In this document: positions 9,183 through 16,862 of the stretch, one piece after another | How the letters are laid out: the number at the start of each line of letters is the position of its first letter | Numbering within the stretch: position 1 is the first letter of the stretch | Source of the DNA: Mesorhizobium sp. | Lineage (GTDB): Bacteria > Pseudomonadota > Alphaproteobacteria > Rhizobiales > Rhizobiaceae | NCBI GenBank assembly: GCA_004020545.1 | Contig: SAQE01000013.1 | Span: 1-64,000 of the forward strand | Reading direction: 5' to 3' | Length of the DNA: 64,000 nt | Translations under genes and position numbers: made by a program | Notes under the pieces: model-generated | Told to the model about the DNA's origin: nothing | Database searches by the model: none | Seen by the model: the letters and a program-made list of their open reading frames with translations, nothing else

Positions 9183-9353
9183 TGTCGGCGGGACAGCGCC
9201 CCCCTCTGTCCTGCCGGACATCTCCCCACTTGGGGGGAGATCAGACGTCGCCTTGGCTTTCGCCAATCTCCAACGCGGCAGGATAAAGCGGGGCGCCGAG
9301 ACAGCCAATCTCCCCTTGTGGGACCACAAGCGGGAGATGTCCGGCAGGACAGA
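9183..9353. repeat. Two facing intergenic repeat units
   Basis: A unit around CTGTCCTGCCGGACATCTCC (9208-9227) followed by CCCCACTTGGGGGGAGAT recurs in reverse orientation at 9300-9350 (CTCCCCTTGTGGG, then GGGAGATGTCCGGCAGGACAG). The two copies flank about 60 bp of unique DNA and can pair as a large inverted repeat. A related copy of the GGGACAGC...CCGGACATCT part lies at about 30217-30249. Confidence 0.65.
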
Positions 9354-9380
9354 GCGCGACGGAATGCGACGTTCGGGTTC

Positions 9381-9932
9381 TCAGCCCCCCACCAACCCCG
9401 CCGTCGTCGTCATCCGCGCGCCCTGCTTGGCAAAGGCGTCGTTGTGCCTCGCAATGATCTCCGGGGCCTTCTCCTCTTGCGAATCCAGCGTCGAATGCGC
9501 GTCGGAGACCACGGTGACGCCGAGCCCTTCGGCAAAGGCGCCTTTGACGGTGGCGGCGACGCAGAAATCGGTCTGGGCGCCGATGAGCACGACGTCGCGG
9601 GCGCCCTGCCCCGCCACCCATTTGGCAAGCGCTGCGTTGGAGAAAGCATTGCCGACCGTCTTGCCGAAGGTCGGCTCGTCGGCGGCCTGGCCGAGTTGCG
9701 GCCACACCGGCCAGCCGGAAGCGCCCGGAGCCAGCGGATCGCCCGCCGGCCCGTCATGGCGGATGAAGGCCACCTTGCGGCCGGAGCGGCGCGCCCAGTC
9801 GATCAGCGCGCGTGCGCGCTCGGCGATTGCGTCGGCGTCATGGATCGGCGGATCGAAACGGCCGTCGAACATGCCGGTCTGGAGGTCGATGACGATGAGC
9901 GGAGCGGCGGCGGAGGGAGCGGTGTCTGGCAT
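9381..9932 (-). CDS. Isochorismatase-like cysteine hydrolase
   Basis: A 183-residue hydrolase. The start at 9932 (MPDTAPSAAAPL) places the catalytic Asp of LIVIDLQTGMFDG near the N-terminus, as is usual. FGKTVGNAFSN supplies the Lys and GAQTDFCVAATVKGA the nucleophilic Cys, completing the Asp-Lys-Cys triad. VVSDAHSTLDSQEE follows, as in nicotinamidase/isochorismatase relatives. The substrate cannot be specified; many members hydrolyse amides or vinyl ethers. The longer frame to 10028 overlaps repeat-like DNA and is not favoured. Confidence 0.86.
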   Translation of the reverse strand: MPDTAPSAAAPLIVIDLQTGMFDGRFDPPIHDADAIAERARALIDWARRSGRKVAFIRHDGPAGDPLAPGASGWPVWPQLGQAADEPTFGKTVGNAFSNAALAKWVAGQGARDVVLIGAQTDFCVAATVKGAFAEGLGVTVVSDAHSTLDSQEEKAPEIIARHNDAFAKQGARMTTTAGLVGG

Positions 9933-10029
9933 GACGGCGAGGATAGCGTGGGACGTGGGTGGGTCAAGGCGGGCGGAGTGTGATCCTCTTATGGTCTCTT
10001 GTGGGGAGATCGGCTGTTTCAGCGCCACC

Positions 10030-10482
10030 CTATCCCGCCTTAGCGGCTCTCAGAAAATAGGCACCGCCAAGAAGGAGACCCACCGCCGTCACGAACAACA
10101 AGAGCGCAACAGCGACCCGCCAGGCGGCAGCCATTGAGCGGTCACCCTGCAGTGGTCTGCTGGCTTCGCGGATTGTTCTGCCAGCTACCTTAAGAATCTC
10201 GATAGCAAGAATAACCGCAATCGCCGACGCAACGAACGCCAGCAGTATCTTCGGTTTCGGCGGACGATCGTATAAGCCGACGATTGCCTCACCGAACTGG
10301 TAAAGGGCGATGGGCGCATATCCGATGGCTGCGAAAAGGCCACCGCCCACAGCAAAGTACATGGCCAGGCGCCAGGGCCAGTCTGAAAGCCATCGCTTGC
10401 CGGCCAGCTTTCGGACTCGATAATCGAGCGCCGCAAAACAAAGGCTGCCCAAAACCCAGCAGAAACCGATCCACCAATTCAT
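10030..10482 (-). CDS. Hypothetical integral membrane protein
   Basis: A 150-residue protein with about four hydrophobic helices: WWIGFCWVLGSLCFAAL at the N-terminus, LAMYFAVGGGLFAAIGYAPI, ILLAFVASAIAVILAIEIL, and VAVALLLFVTAVGLLLGGAYF near the end. Short charged loops separate them. No family is recognised. It ends just inside a repeat-containing intergenic region and is followed on the left by the isochorismatase-like gene, about 100 bp away on the same strand. Confidence 0.6.
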   Translation of the reverse strand: MNWWIGFCWVLGSLCFAALDYRVRKLAGKRWLSDWPWRLAMYFAVGGGLFAAIGYAPIALYQFGEAIVGLYDRPPKPKILLAFVASAIAVILAIEILKVAGRTIREASRPLQGDRSMAAAWRVAVALLLFVTAVGLLLGGAYFLRAAKAG

Positions 10483-10582
10483 CCAAGCGTTCTATCGCTT
10501 CGCTGGTTAGCTGGGGATTAAGCGCTCGCTGATCGGCCTCTTTTCTCCCTAGCAGGAGGTAGGGCGCCGGCGCCGGAGCGCA

Positions 10583-10610
10583 CGATCTCCCCCTTGTGGG
10601 GGAAATGCCC
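10583..10610. repeat. Intergenic repeat at the IS256 left flank
   Basis: GATCTCCCCCTTGTGGGGGAAAT is a member of the palindromic repeat family. It is the last copy before the IS256 element, and none is seen through the T3SS region that follows. Confidence 0.5.
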
Positions 10611-10617
10611 GGCGGTT

Positions 10618-11949
10618 GTGTGCGTCAAGTTCTGCAAAAAGGGGCGGCCATATTGCTGGTCATGCGGCTTGGCGTAGAGCGAGCTTCTTGTGCTCGCGCA
10701 GGTCGTCCATGTTGATGTAGCGGTTGGCCTCCATCCAGTTCTCGTTGGTCTCGACGGCGAGCGCCCTGACAAGGCGCAGGCAGCTTTCGGCGTTGGGGAA
10801 GATGCGTACGACATAGGTGCGGCGGCGGATTTCCTCATTGAGGCGTTCGAGCATGTTGGTGGACTTGAGATGCTTGTGGTGCTGGCGTGGCAGGCAAAAG
10901 AAGGTCAGCGTGCGCTCGATGGTCTCCTCCACCCACGTCGTCAGCCTTGGATAGCGGCCCGACCATTTGGCCAGCCATGCGGCGAGATCGGCTTTGGCCT
11001 CGGCGAGATCGCGCCGGTCGTAGAGCCAGCGCAGCTCCTGCAGGCAATCGTCGCCGTGCTTCCTCGGCAGGTGATCGAGCGCGTTCCTGAGGAAGTGCAC
11101 GTAGCAGCGCTGCCAGGCAGCTTCTGGGATCACTTCGCCGATTGCCGCTACGAGACCGGCATGGTCGTCGGACACGACCAACTCGACGCCCTTGAGGCCG
11201 CGCGCCTTCAGCGCGACGAGGAAGTCCTTCCAGGCCGAGCGGCTCTCGCGATTGGCCATCTCCACAGCCAGGATCTGGCGCCGCCCATCCCAGTCGATGC
11301 CGACCGCGATCAGCACCGCCTGGCTCGTGACAATGCCGGCCTCACGCACCTTCTCGTAGCGAGCGTCGAGGATGAGATAGGCAAAGGGCTCCTGAAGCGG
11401 CCGCTCGGCAAAGGCCTTCAGGCTCTCGTCCAGCCGCTTGTTGATGGCCGAGATCGACGAGGCGGAGAAGGCATGACCGCACAGCTCCTCGGTGATCGCC
11501 TTCACCTTGCGGGTCGACACGCCCTGCACATACATCTCCGCAAGGGTGGCCACCAAGGCGCGCTCGGAACGCTGGTAACGCTCGAACAGCTCGGTGGAGA
11601 AGCGACCAGCCCGGTCCTGCGGAACCCGCAGTTCGAGCTTGCCGACACGGGTGACAAGGGTGCGGCCGTAATAGCCAGAGCGATAGCCGAGCCGCTCCGG
11701 CGTTCGCTCGCTCTTCGAAGCACCCAGCGCCTCGTCCATCTCGGCCTCGAGCACCTCCTGCATCACCGCACGGATCACCTCGTGCAATCCATCCGGGTTC
11801 GAAAGCAGAATGTCTTTGACGGCGGCTATGGCGGATTTATCTTCAGTCTTGGTCATGGTGGCGTTCCTTCGCGGGAATCGGTGACGTGAACAATCACCAG
11901 CCTGCCATGACCGCCCTCTCGCAGCGAATTTGCAGAACTCTCAGCACAC
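10618..11949 (-). mobile_element. IS256-family insertion sequence
   Basis: The transposase gene is bracketed by imperfect inverted repeats. The left end reads GTGTGCGTCAAGTTCTGCAA inward from 10618. The right end, read on the opposite strand from 11949, is GTGTGCTGAGAGTTCTGCAA. They match at about 15 of 20 positions. The total length of about 1.33 kb is normal for the family. I see no 8-9 bp target duplication outside the ends, so the element may have recombined with its flanks. It separates chromosome-like DNA on the left from the T3SS cluster on the right. Confidence 0.82.
10660..11856 (-). CDS. IS256-family transposase (mutator type)
   Basis: A full-length 398-residue transposase. The N-terminus runs through EVLEAEMDEALGASKSERT and YRSGYYGRTLVTRVGKLELRVPQDR. 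The catalytic core has ILDARYEKVREAG (first Asp), LVVSDDHAGLVAAIGEVIP (second Asp region) and LERLNEEIRRRTYVVRIFPN (Glu region). WQRCYVHFLRNALDHLP is the classic conserved IS256 block. No frameshift is apparent, so it is probably active. It is flanked by recognisable terminal repeats. Confidence 0.95.
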   Translation of the reverse strand: MTKTEDKSAIAAVKDILLSNPDGLHEVIRAVMQEVLEAEMDEALGASKSERTPERLGYRSGYYGRTLVTRVGKLELRVPQDRAGRFSTELFERYQRSERALVATLAEMYVQGVSTRKVKAITEELCGHAFSASSISAINKRLDESLKAFAERPLQEPFAYLILDARYEKVREAGIVTSQAVLIAVGIDWDGRRQILAVEMANRESRSAWKDFLVALKARGLKGVELVVSDDHAGLVAAIGEVIPEAAWQRCYVHFLRNALDHLPRKHGDDCLQELRWLYDRRDLAEAKADLAAWLAKWSGRYPRLTTWVEETIERTLTFFCLPRQHHKHLKSTNMLERLNEEIRRRTYVVRIFPNAESCLRLVRALAVETNENWMEANRYINMDDLREHKKLALRQAA

Positions 11950-12434
11950 TACCCCGATCCGGATAAGTGCATTCGGGCAAATGTGTCCGCGAACCCTTCG
12001 CTTCCTGCATCCGATTGCTCGCCGGCATTATGCGCGCGGTAACTATCGGATGAGCCACCAATTCGACCATACATGACGATTCGTACTCCTATGTTTCGCA
12101 ACCGAGCTCAAGTTAGCACGGCTGTTCAACATAGGTCGCTTAGTTGACGACTAGCTGACGAGGGCATTCCAACGGCTGCACGAATCAAATCCGCACTGCC
12201 GGCCTCAAAACCTCGGACTGCGCCACGCACCGGCCAGCAGAGGCTGCAAGGTCATGCCCGGAGGACTTGCCGTAGTTGCTGGGTGGCAGATCCGAGGGGA
12301 GTGATTGCCCCAGGCCCGCGGTTGCGCGGTTGGCCTGACAGAGACACTGGGGCACGGATGGCCAGCCGACATTTGCCACTAGCTAGCATGGAGCCAGGTC
12401 AGTTTTGAACTGGGCAGTCGTGGACTTCCAATGA
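11950..12434. other. Non-coding stretch between IS256 and rhcU
   Basis: About 485 bp without a gene I can support. It is AT-richer than the left flank. Other rhizobial T3SS clusters continue past rhcU with further genes, but no homologous fragment was recognised here. The two short ORFs seen have no family resemblance or ribosome-binding site. Confidence 0.45.
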
Positions 12435-13472
12435 CTAGGCCAAGCCTGCGGCAAAGAGTGCTTTCGCGACAGGCTGGAAATATTGCATAGGAACGGCGTT
12501 GCCGAGTTTTGTAGTGCTTATCAGCTGACGTGCTAAGACATGGTCATGGACGATCGTCAGGCGTAGTGCCCGCGCCTCACTCAACACATGTGAAACGCGC
12601 TCACCTTCGGCACGGCAAACTAAGAACGGCACCCCGGTTTCACCGCGAACGTAACGCAGACCGATCAGGACCGCCCTTCCTGTTAAGACCAGCGTGGCGC
12701 GATGCACGCCAAGCGCAGGCTCGTCGGCCGCCTCCTCGCGGATGCGACGCTGTTCACCTTTCAACTCTGGCGCTCCTTGCTGATCCTTCGACTCGCGCGT
12801 CACTTCGGTATTGGTCATGCGCATTTCGCGCAGATACAACGCGCGCTGGAGCAGGAGATCGATCAGTCCGCCGACCAGCAGTGCGCCGGCGCCAATTCCC
12901 ATCAGCAATTTTGTCTCCATAAAGATGAGGCCAACACAGCCCATGCCGCAGATCGGCAGAGGGACCATTGTCTTCCACATCCCGAGAAGGACAATGGAAA
13001 AGGTTGCGCTGAGAACCAATACCTTGAACATGGTCTTGCAGACTTCGACCATGGAACGAGCAGACCCCAAGCGCTTCAGCCCTTCAAAGGGGTCAATTTT
13101 CTTAAAGCTGAGCTTCATCGGCTCCAGAGAGAAGACAAATCCACCATTGGCTAGCAGGCTGGCCAAAATCACCGCGGCGACGAGGGTTCCAAGCAGCGGG
13201 CCAACAGCCGCGACGGTGAGTTGGACGAGCACAACCAATGCCTGCGGCACCGCGGTATCGAAAGGTAGGCTCTGCAACTTGGTGGCTAATAGGAGCGCTT
13301 CCCGGCATTTGTCCTCGATCACGCTGCCTCTTAGCCAAAGGTAGCCGAGCCCAGCGCAAGTCCCGACCGCGCGGACGAAATCGGAGCTACGTGGCAGCTG
13401 TCCTTTTTTGCGCGCTTCACTTAACTTCTTCGGGCTGGCGGCGTGTGTCTTCTCTTCACTTGTGTCGCTCAT
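12435..13472 (-). CDS. rhcU: T3SS export-gate switch protein RhcU (SctU/FlhB family)
   Basis: 345 residues. ATG 13472 overlaps the rhcT stop by 4 bases (ATGA). The N-terminal [18 protein letters not shown] and four membrane segments are typical of SctU, followed by a cytoplasmic domain starting near [17 protein letters not shown]. In most SctU/FlhB proteins the cytoplasmic domain carries NPTH, the autocleavage site. Here the aligned place reads [18 protein letters not shown], so Asn-Pro is absent and one residue is lost. The protein is otherwise complete. It forms part of the inner-membrane export apparatus and normally sets substrate specificity. Last gene of the nolB-rhcU operon. Confidence 0.92.
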   Translation of the reverse strand: MSDTSEEKTHAASPKKLSEARKKGQLPRSSDFVRAVGTCAGLGYLWLRGSVIEDKCREALLLATKLQSLPFDTAVPQALVVLVQLTVAAVGPLLGTLVAAVILASLLANGGFVFSLEPMKLSFKKIDPFEGLKRLGSARSMVEVCKTMFKVLVLSATFSIVLLGMWKTMVPLPICGMGCVGLIFMETKLLMGIGAGALLVGGLIDLLLQRALYLREMRMTNTEVTRESKDQQGAPELKGEQRRIREEAADEPALGVHRATLVLTGRAVLIGLRYVRGETGVPFLVCRAEGERVSHVLSEARALRLTIVHDHVLARQLISTTKLGNAVPMQYFQPVAKALFAAGLA

Positions 13473-14287
13473 GGCAGCAATTTGTCGAACCACTCCAGCG
13501 CGCCGTTGGCTTGTGTGACCTCCAGTTTCATGCTCTCCACCAGATAGGCAGCGTAGGTGACCATGAGAACTGGAAAGACAATGTTCTTGATTGCCGGAGA
13601 CAGTTGGCTCGCCTTAAATTGCGGGGCAAAGCGACGCAGCAGCATCATCGATATATCAATCAGTATCAGGAAGAACACGACAGGCCCCGATACCAATAAT
13701 GCCGTGCGCATTATGCGGTCGAGAAGCCCCAACAACTCCATTGCTCCTGGCCCGCTCAGTGTCGGGTGAAACTGATACACCGGCCAGATCAAGTAGCTGC
13801 GGTACAGGACACTGATCAAAGTTTCCAGGCCTCCTGATCCGACGAATATGGCAATCGCAGTGATCCCCAGAAAAACGCCCATCGCGGAAGCCTGACTGTT
13901 CGTCGCGGGATCGGCCGAAGCGGTCGGGCTGCTGATGCCGCGTTGGTTGTCGATAAGCTCCCCGGCAGCCTGAAGGCCCCAAAGCGGAATGCCAAGAAAA
14001 GTGCCAAGGAGTACACCGACAAAAACTTCCTTGAATCCGAGCAGGGTTAGCTGGATCAGGCGTGTATCAGAATCCAGCGCCGGCAATCCGCCGCTGACGT
14101 GTGCCAGGCATGGTAGTGCGAAGCCAACAGCCAAACAGCCCCGGATCAGCCCACTGATCTGCGAGCGTGTGAATACGGGAAAGATCAGCATGATGCCCAT
14201 CGCGCGGGCTGCCCCAAGACCTGCCGCAACGACGAGTTCGAGAGCCGTCTGGATCAGAATTTGAATATCGGCCGATGGCGCGTCCAT
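13469..14287 (-). CDS. rhcT: T3SS export apparatus protein RhcT (SctT/FliR family)
   Basis: A 272-residue polytopic inner-membrane protein. Features include [21 protein letters not shown] in the first third, [31 protein letters not shown] (the family's most conserved block) and helices such as [21 protein letters not shown]. It forms the R-S-T export gate with RhcR and RhcS. It starts 8 bases after the rhcS stop and overlaps rhcU by 4 bases, so translation is probably coupled. Length is normal for the family. Confidence 0.93.
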   Translation of the reverse strand: MDAPSADIQILIQTALELVVAAGLGAARAMGIMLIFPVFTRSQISGLIRGCLAVGFALPCLAHVSGGLPALDSDTRLIQLTLLGFKEVFVGVLLGTFLGIPLWGLQAAGELIDNQRGISSPTASADPATNSQASAMGVFLGITAIAIFVGSGGLETLISVLYRSYLIWPVYQFHPTLSGPGAMELLGLLDRIMRTALLVSGPVVFFLILIDISMMLLRRFAPQFKASQLSPAIKNIVFPVLMVTYAAYLVESMKLEVTQANGALEWFDKLLP

Positions 14288-14295
14288 GGGGCGGA

Positions 14296-14571
14296 CTAGT
14301 AGCTAAGTGTCATTGCGGGAAACTCGGTGAAGATCTGATCGGCTAGCTCTATGAGCGGGGCGCTTAGCACAGGAGCAAACAGCCCAATCACCGCGACAAC
14401 GACCAGAAGCTTCACGGTGAGCGGCAAGCTTTCATCCTGGATCTGCGTCGCCGCCTGGAGGATGCCGATGACGAGGCCGACAACCACTGATGCAATGAGC
14501 GGCGGTAGAATCCAGATCATGAAAACCACCAGTGATTGGCTCATAAGAGTAATGATGCTGGATTCAGTGAT
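14296..14571 (-). CDS. rhcS: T3SS export apparatus protein RhcS (SctS/FliQ family), non-canonical ATC start inferred
   Basis: A two-helix protein: [20 protein letters not shown], then [21 protein letters not shown]. Alignment with YscS-type proteins puts the first residue about 10 positions before SQSL, giving 91 residues. At that codon (14571) the sequence is ATC, not ATG, yet GGGAGG sits at the ideal spacing, 6 bases upstream. No ATG, GTG or TTG lies nearby in frame; CTG at 14577 is too close to the GGGAGG. The first in-frame ATG (14544) would give only 82 residues and remove the conserved N-terminus. The gene overlaps neither neighbour but sits within 8 bases of both. Confidence 0.82.
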   Translation of the reverse strand: MTESSIITLMSQSLVVFMIWILPPLIASVVVGLVIGILQAATQIQDESLPLTVKLLVVVAVIGLFAPVLSAPLIELADQIFTEFPAMTLSY

Positions 14572-14573
14572 GA

Positions 14574-15239
14574 TCAGCCTCCCGGTAACGTATAACTCAG
14601 CACAAGCCCATGCATCAATTTTGACCAACCATCAATGGCAACAAACAAAAAGATCTTGAACGGGACAGATATAACAGTTGGTGAGACCATCGACATACCC
14701 ATTGCCATCAAGATAGTTGTCACTATCAGATCTATAACAATAAAAGGCAGATAAAGTAGAAATCCCATCTCAAATCCGCGCTTCAATTCTGATAGCAAGA
14801 AAGATGGCACAAGTATTGCAAAGTCATCAGGCGTGGCTGCAGCGTGCATTTCCTCTGGCCAGACCTTTTCTGTCGAAGATAGGAAAAATCGCCGCTGCTC
14901 TTCATTTGTGAATTTCTTGAGATGCTCGCGCAAGGGCTCACTTCCGGCTTTAGCGGCGCTTACCCAGTCGTCGAATGTCTGATAGTGGAGCTTGGGATCC
15001 GACATGCGGTCATAGGTCTGCTCAGCAACGGGCGCACTAACGAACATAGTGAGGATCATCGCCGCGGCGTACAGCACCACATTGGGTGGTATGGTCTGGG
15101 TCCCGAGCGCATTGCGGACGAGGAAAAGAACAATTGATACCTTTACAAAGGCCGTTGTCGTGGCAACTGCTAAAACCAGCAGACCGAGTCCGGCGGTAAC
15201 CGCAAGAAGCGCCAGGATTGTCGGCTGAGCTTCACTCAT
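14574..15239 (-). CDS. rhcR: T3SS export apparatus protein RhcR (SctR/FliP family)
   Basis: 221 residues starting at MSEAQPTILALLAV (15239), 8 bases inside the end of rhcQ. Landmarks are LATTTAFVKVSIVLFLVRNALG-type sequence after the first helix, ALGTQTIPPNVVLYAAAMILT, a long soluble loop, and FLLYLPFIVIDLIVTTILMAMGMSMV near the C-terminus, the FliP/SctR signature. It is the central component of the export gate. The longer open frame to 15320 is coding for rhcQ in another frame and is rejected. Confidence 0.94.
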   Translation of the reverse strand: MSEAQPTILALLAVTAGLGLLVLAVATTTAFVKVSIVLFLVRNALGTQTIPPNVVLYAAAMILTMFVSAPVAEQTYDRMSDPKLHYQTFDDWVSAAKAGSEPLREHLKKFTNEEQRRFFLSSTEKVWPEEMHAAATPDDFAILVPSFLLSELKRGFEMGFLLYLPFIVIDLIVTTILMAMGMSMVSPTVISVPFKIFLFVAIDGWSKLMHGLVLSYTLPGG

Positions 15240-16296
15240 TGCATGCAAACCCGCCACGGAGCCTGATGCCCAGCTCTTCTCCGATGCGGACAATGTCGCC
15301 ACGCCCGATACGCTGACCATTGGCCACTATGTCGATCGGGCCGTCGATCGGCCATCCAAGTTCAAAAATATGCCCTTCGCCGGCACTTCTTAATTCCCCA
15401 AGAGAAATAGGCCAGCGGCCGCATTCAAAGACAAGCACGATCTCGACATCGTCGAGATCCTTAGTAAGCTCCAGTTGCGATCCGGGTTGTGTCATATGCG
15501 CATTCTCCAAAGGACACGGTCGCGGGCGGAAAGGCCCCCGCAAGATTAATTCATCGCCGTCAAGATCCGCCCCGGCGCACAACTGGCCGACAGCTAGGGT
15601 GATCTGGCCGCGGCCGAACGGCGCAATATCGGGCAACAATGCATCACCGACACATGCGCTTCGAAGAAGCGCCGCAGGAAGGCGAAGCGTGCCGACCTCT
15701 CCTGCAACAATGAGCGAGAGCTCTGGAGGCAGCCCGCCCAGCTGCCGCGGCAACTGGGCAAGCAGTTCGCCTAGCGCGCGAAACGCAGGCGGTACTAAGC
15801 CGTCAAGAGGCGTGAACAGGAATAGACGGCCCTTGCCCTTGACCGCGCCGAAAATGATGTCGAGTTCAAGATGAGGAGCCAGCATCGTGGCTTCGCATAC
15901 GCGCACGAGTTGCACGTTCAGACGCGTCGTCTCCTCCAGTCGAGTGACAAGCGGCTCAAGAGCGAGTTCGAGAATAAGCGAAGCAGTTGGCTCGGAAGGG
16001 AAGGCCAAGCCGTTCTGCACTGTCGTGATGAACTCCTCTACGAGCGGGCGCGACAGCGACAAGATGACCGTTTCGGCTCCCACTCTCCAGACGCAGTCAA
16101 GCATCGGAATGGCAGCAGGTTCCTGCTGCCAGACAAGCCCTGCCGTTCGCACCGATAGCGGCACCTCGTTGATCCGGCTTTGAAACGGCGTGCGGGGCGC
16201 TGCTGTATCATTGAGCCACGAGACAACCGTGCGGGACAGTTTCAGAACTGGTTCGAACATGGCGGGTGTGACCGCAGCGGCTATCAAAGACTGCAC
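15232..16296 (-). CDS. rhcQ: T3SS C-ring protein RhcQ (SctQ/FliN-FliM family)
   Basis: About 354 residues with the GTG at 16296. The C-terminal SPOA/FliN domain is clear: LDDVEIVLVFECGRWPISLGEL, IFELGWPIDGPIDIVANGQ, then GRGDIVRIGEELGIRL. The middle part carries LFTPLDGLVPPAFRALGELL. It forms the cytoplasmic sorting platform with NolV, NolU and RhcN. The start is uncertain: the frame is open to 16497 but that extension lies within y4yJ, and ATG 16260 is another candidate. The gene overlaps rhcR by 8 bases. Confidence 0.88.
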   Translation of the reverse strand: MQSLIAAAVTPAMFEPVLKLSRTVVSWLNDTAAPRTPFQSRINEVPLSVRTAGLVWQQEPAAIPMLDCVWRVGAETVILSLSRPLVEEFITTVQNGLAFPSEPTASLILELALEPLVTRLEETTRLNVQLVRVCEATMLAPHLELDIIFGAVKGKGRLFLFTPLDGLVPPAFRALGELLAQLPRQLGGLPPELSLIVAGEVGTLRLPAALLRSACVGDALLPDIAPFGRGQITLAVGQLCAGADLDGDELILRGPFRPRPCPLENAHMTQPGSQLELTKDLDDVEIVLVFECGRWPISLGELRSAGEGHIFELGWPIDGPIDIVANGQRIGRGDIVRIGEELGIRLRGGFACNE

Positions 16297-16349
16297 GGTC
16301 GTGTCATTCGGACGACCTCTTGCGACTGTCGGATCCGGTTGCGCGGCAT

Positions 16350-16862
16350 TTAGGCAAGCGACCCCCTCGCATATTTCAGCAGTATCTCGTCGTCGGCCTC
16401 GATCTCGGCTGCGGCCTCCGAATGAGTCTCGACGGCGCGCCGCACGTCGTCCTCGATTTGTTGCCATTTGTCCCTTGCCGCCGAACATATGACCCATAGC
16501 TCCCTCGTCCTGGACGCCGCCATCTCAGCCTCCTCTTGAGCGATTTGGGCATCATCAAGCATCTGCCGTCTGGAAGTGATCTCAGCGGCAAGCTGTTCAG
16601 TGTGAAGGCGGTGACGGTCGAGCGCTGCGCTAGACAAGTTGTCGAGTGACATCAGATGCTGATAGAGCGCTGCTTCTGTTCTTGAACAATGTTGCTGTAC
16701 CATTGCAAGCTCCCTAGCGGCATTTTGTACGGCTGAGGCGGCCACATCGCGCTGGGCTTCCTTCTTGGACAGCTCGCCAAGGGCACGACGCTCTTGCATT
16801 TCCTTCAGAAGCCGTAACCTCGAAGACTGAACCCAGTTCACGCGGTCAGACGCGACATCCAT
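16350..16862 (-). CDS. y4yJ: T3SS stalk-like coiled-coil protein Y4yJ (SctO/YscO type)
   Basis: A 170-residue, highly charged and almost entirely helical protein with long heptad stretches (LLKEMQERRALGELSKKEA; EEAEMAASRTRELWVIC). This composition, size and position between rhcN and rhcQ match rhizobial Y4yJ, the presumed SctO/FliJ-like stalk that couples the ATPase to the export gate. Recognition rests mainly on context and architecture since this family diverges quickly. The start at 16862 overlaps the end of rhcN by 25 bases. Confidence 0.8.
   Translation of the reverse strand: MDVASDRVNWVQSSRLRLLKEMQERRALGELSKKEAQRDVAASAVQNAARELAMVQQHCSRTEAALYQHLMSLDNLSSAALDRHRLHTEQLAAEITSRRQMLDDAQIAQEEAEMAASRTRELWVICSAARDKWQQIEDDVRRAVETHSEAAAEIEADDEILLKYARGSLA

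Noticed and set aside
12185-12379. 64-codon ORF after rhcU
   Set aside because: No ribosome-binding site, no family match, located in AT-rich flank DNA.
16297-16497. N-terminal extension of rhcQ
   Set aside because: Lies within y4yJ in another frame, and the resulting Arg-rich peptide has no SctQ resemblance.
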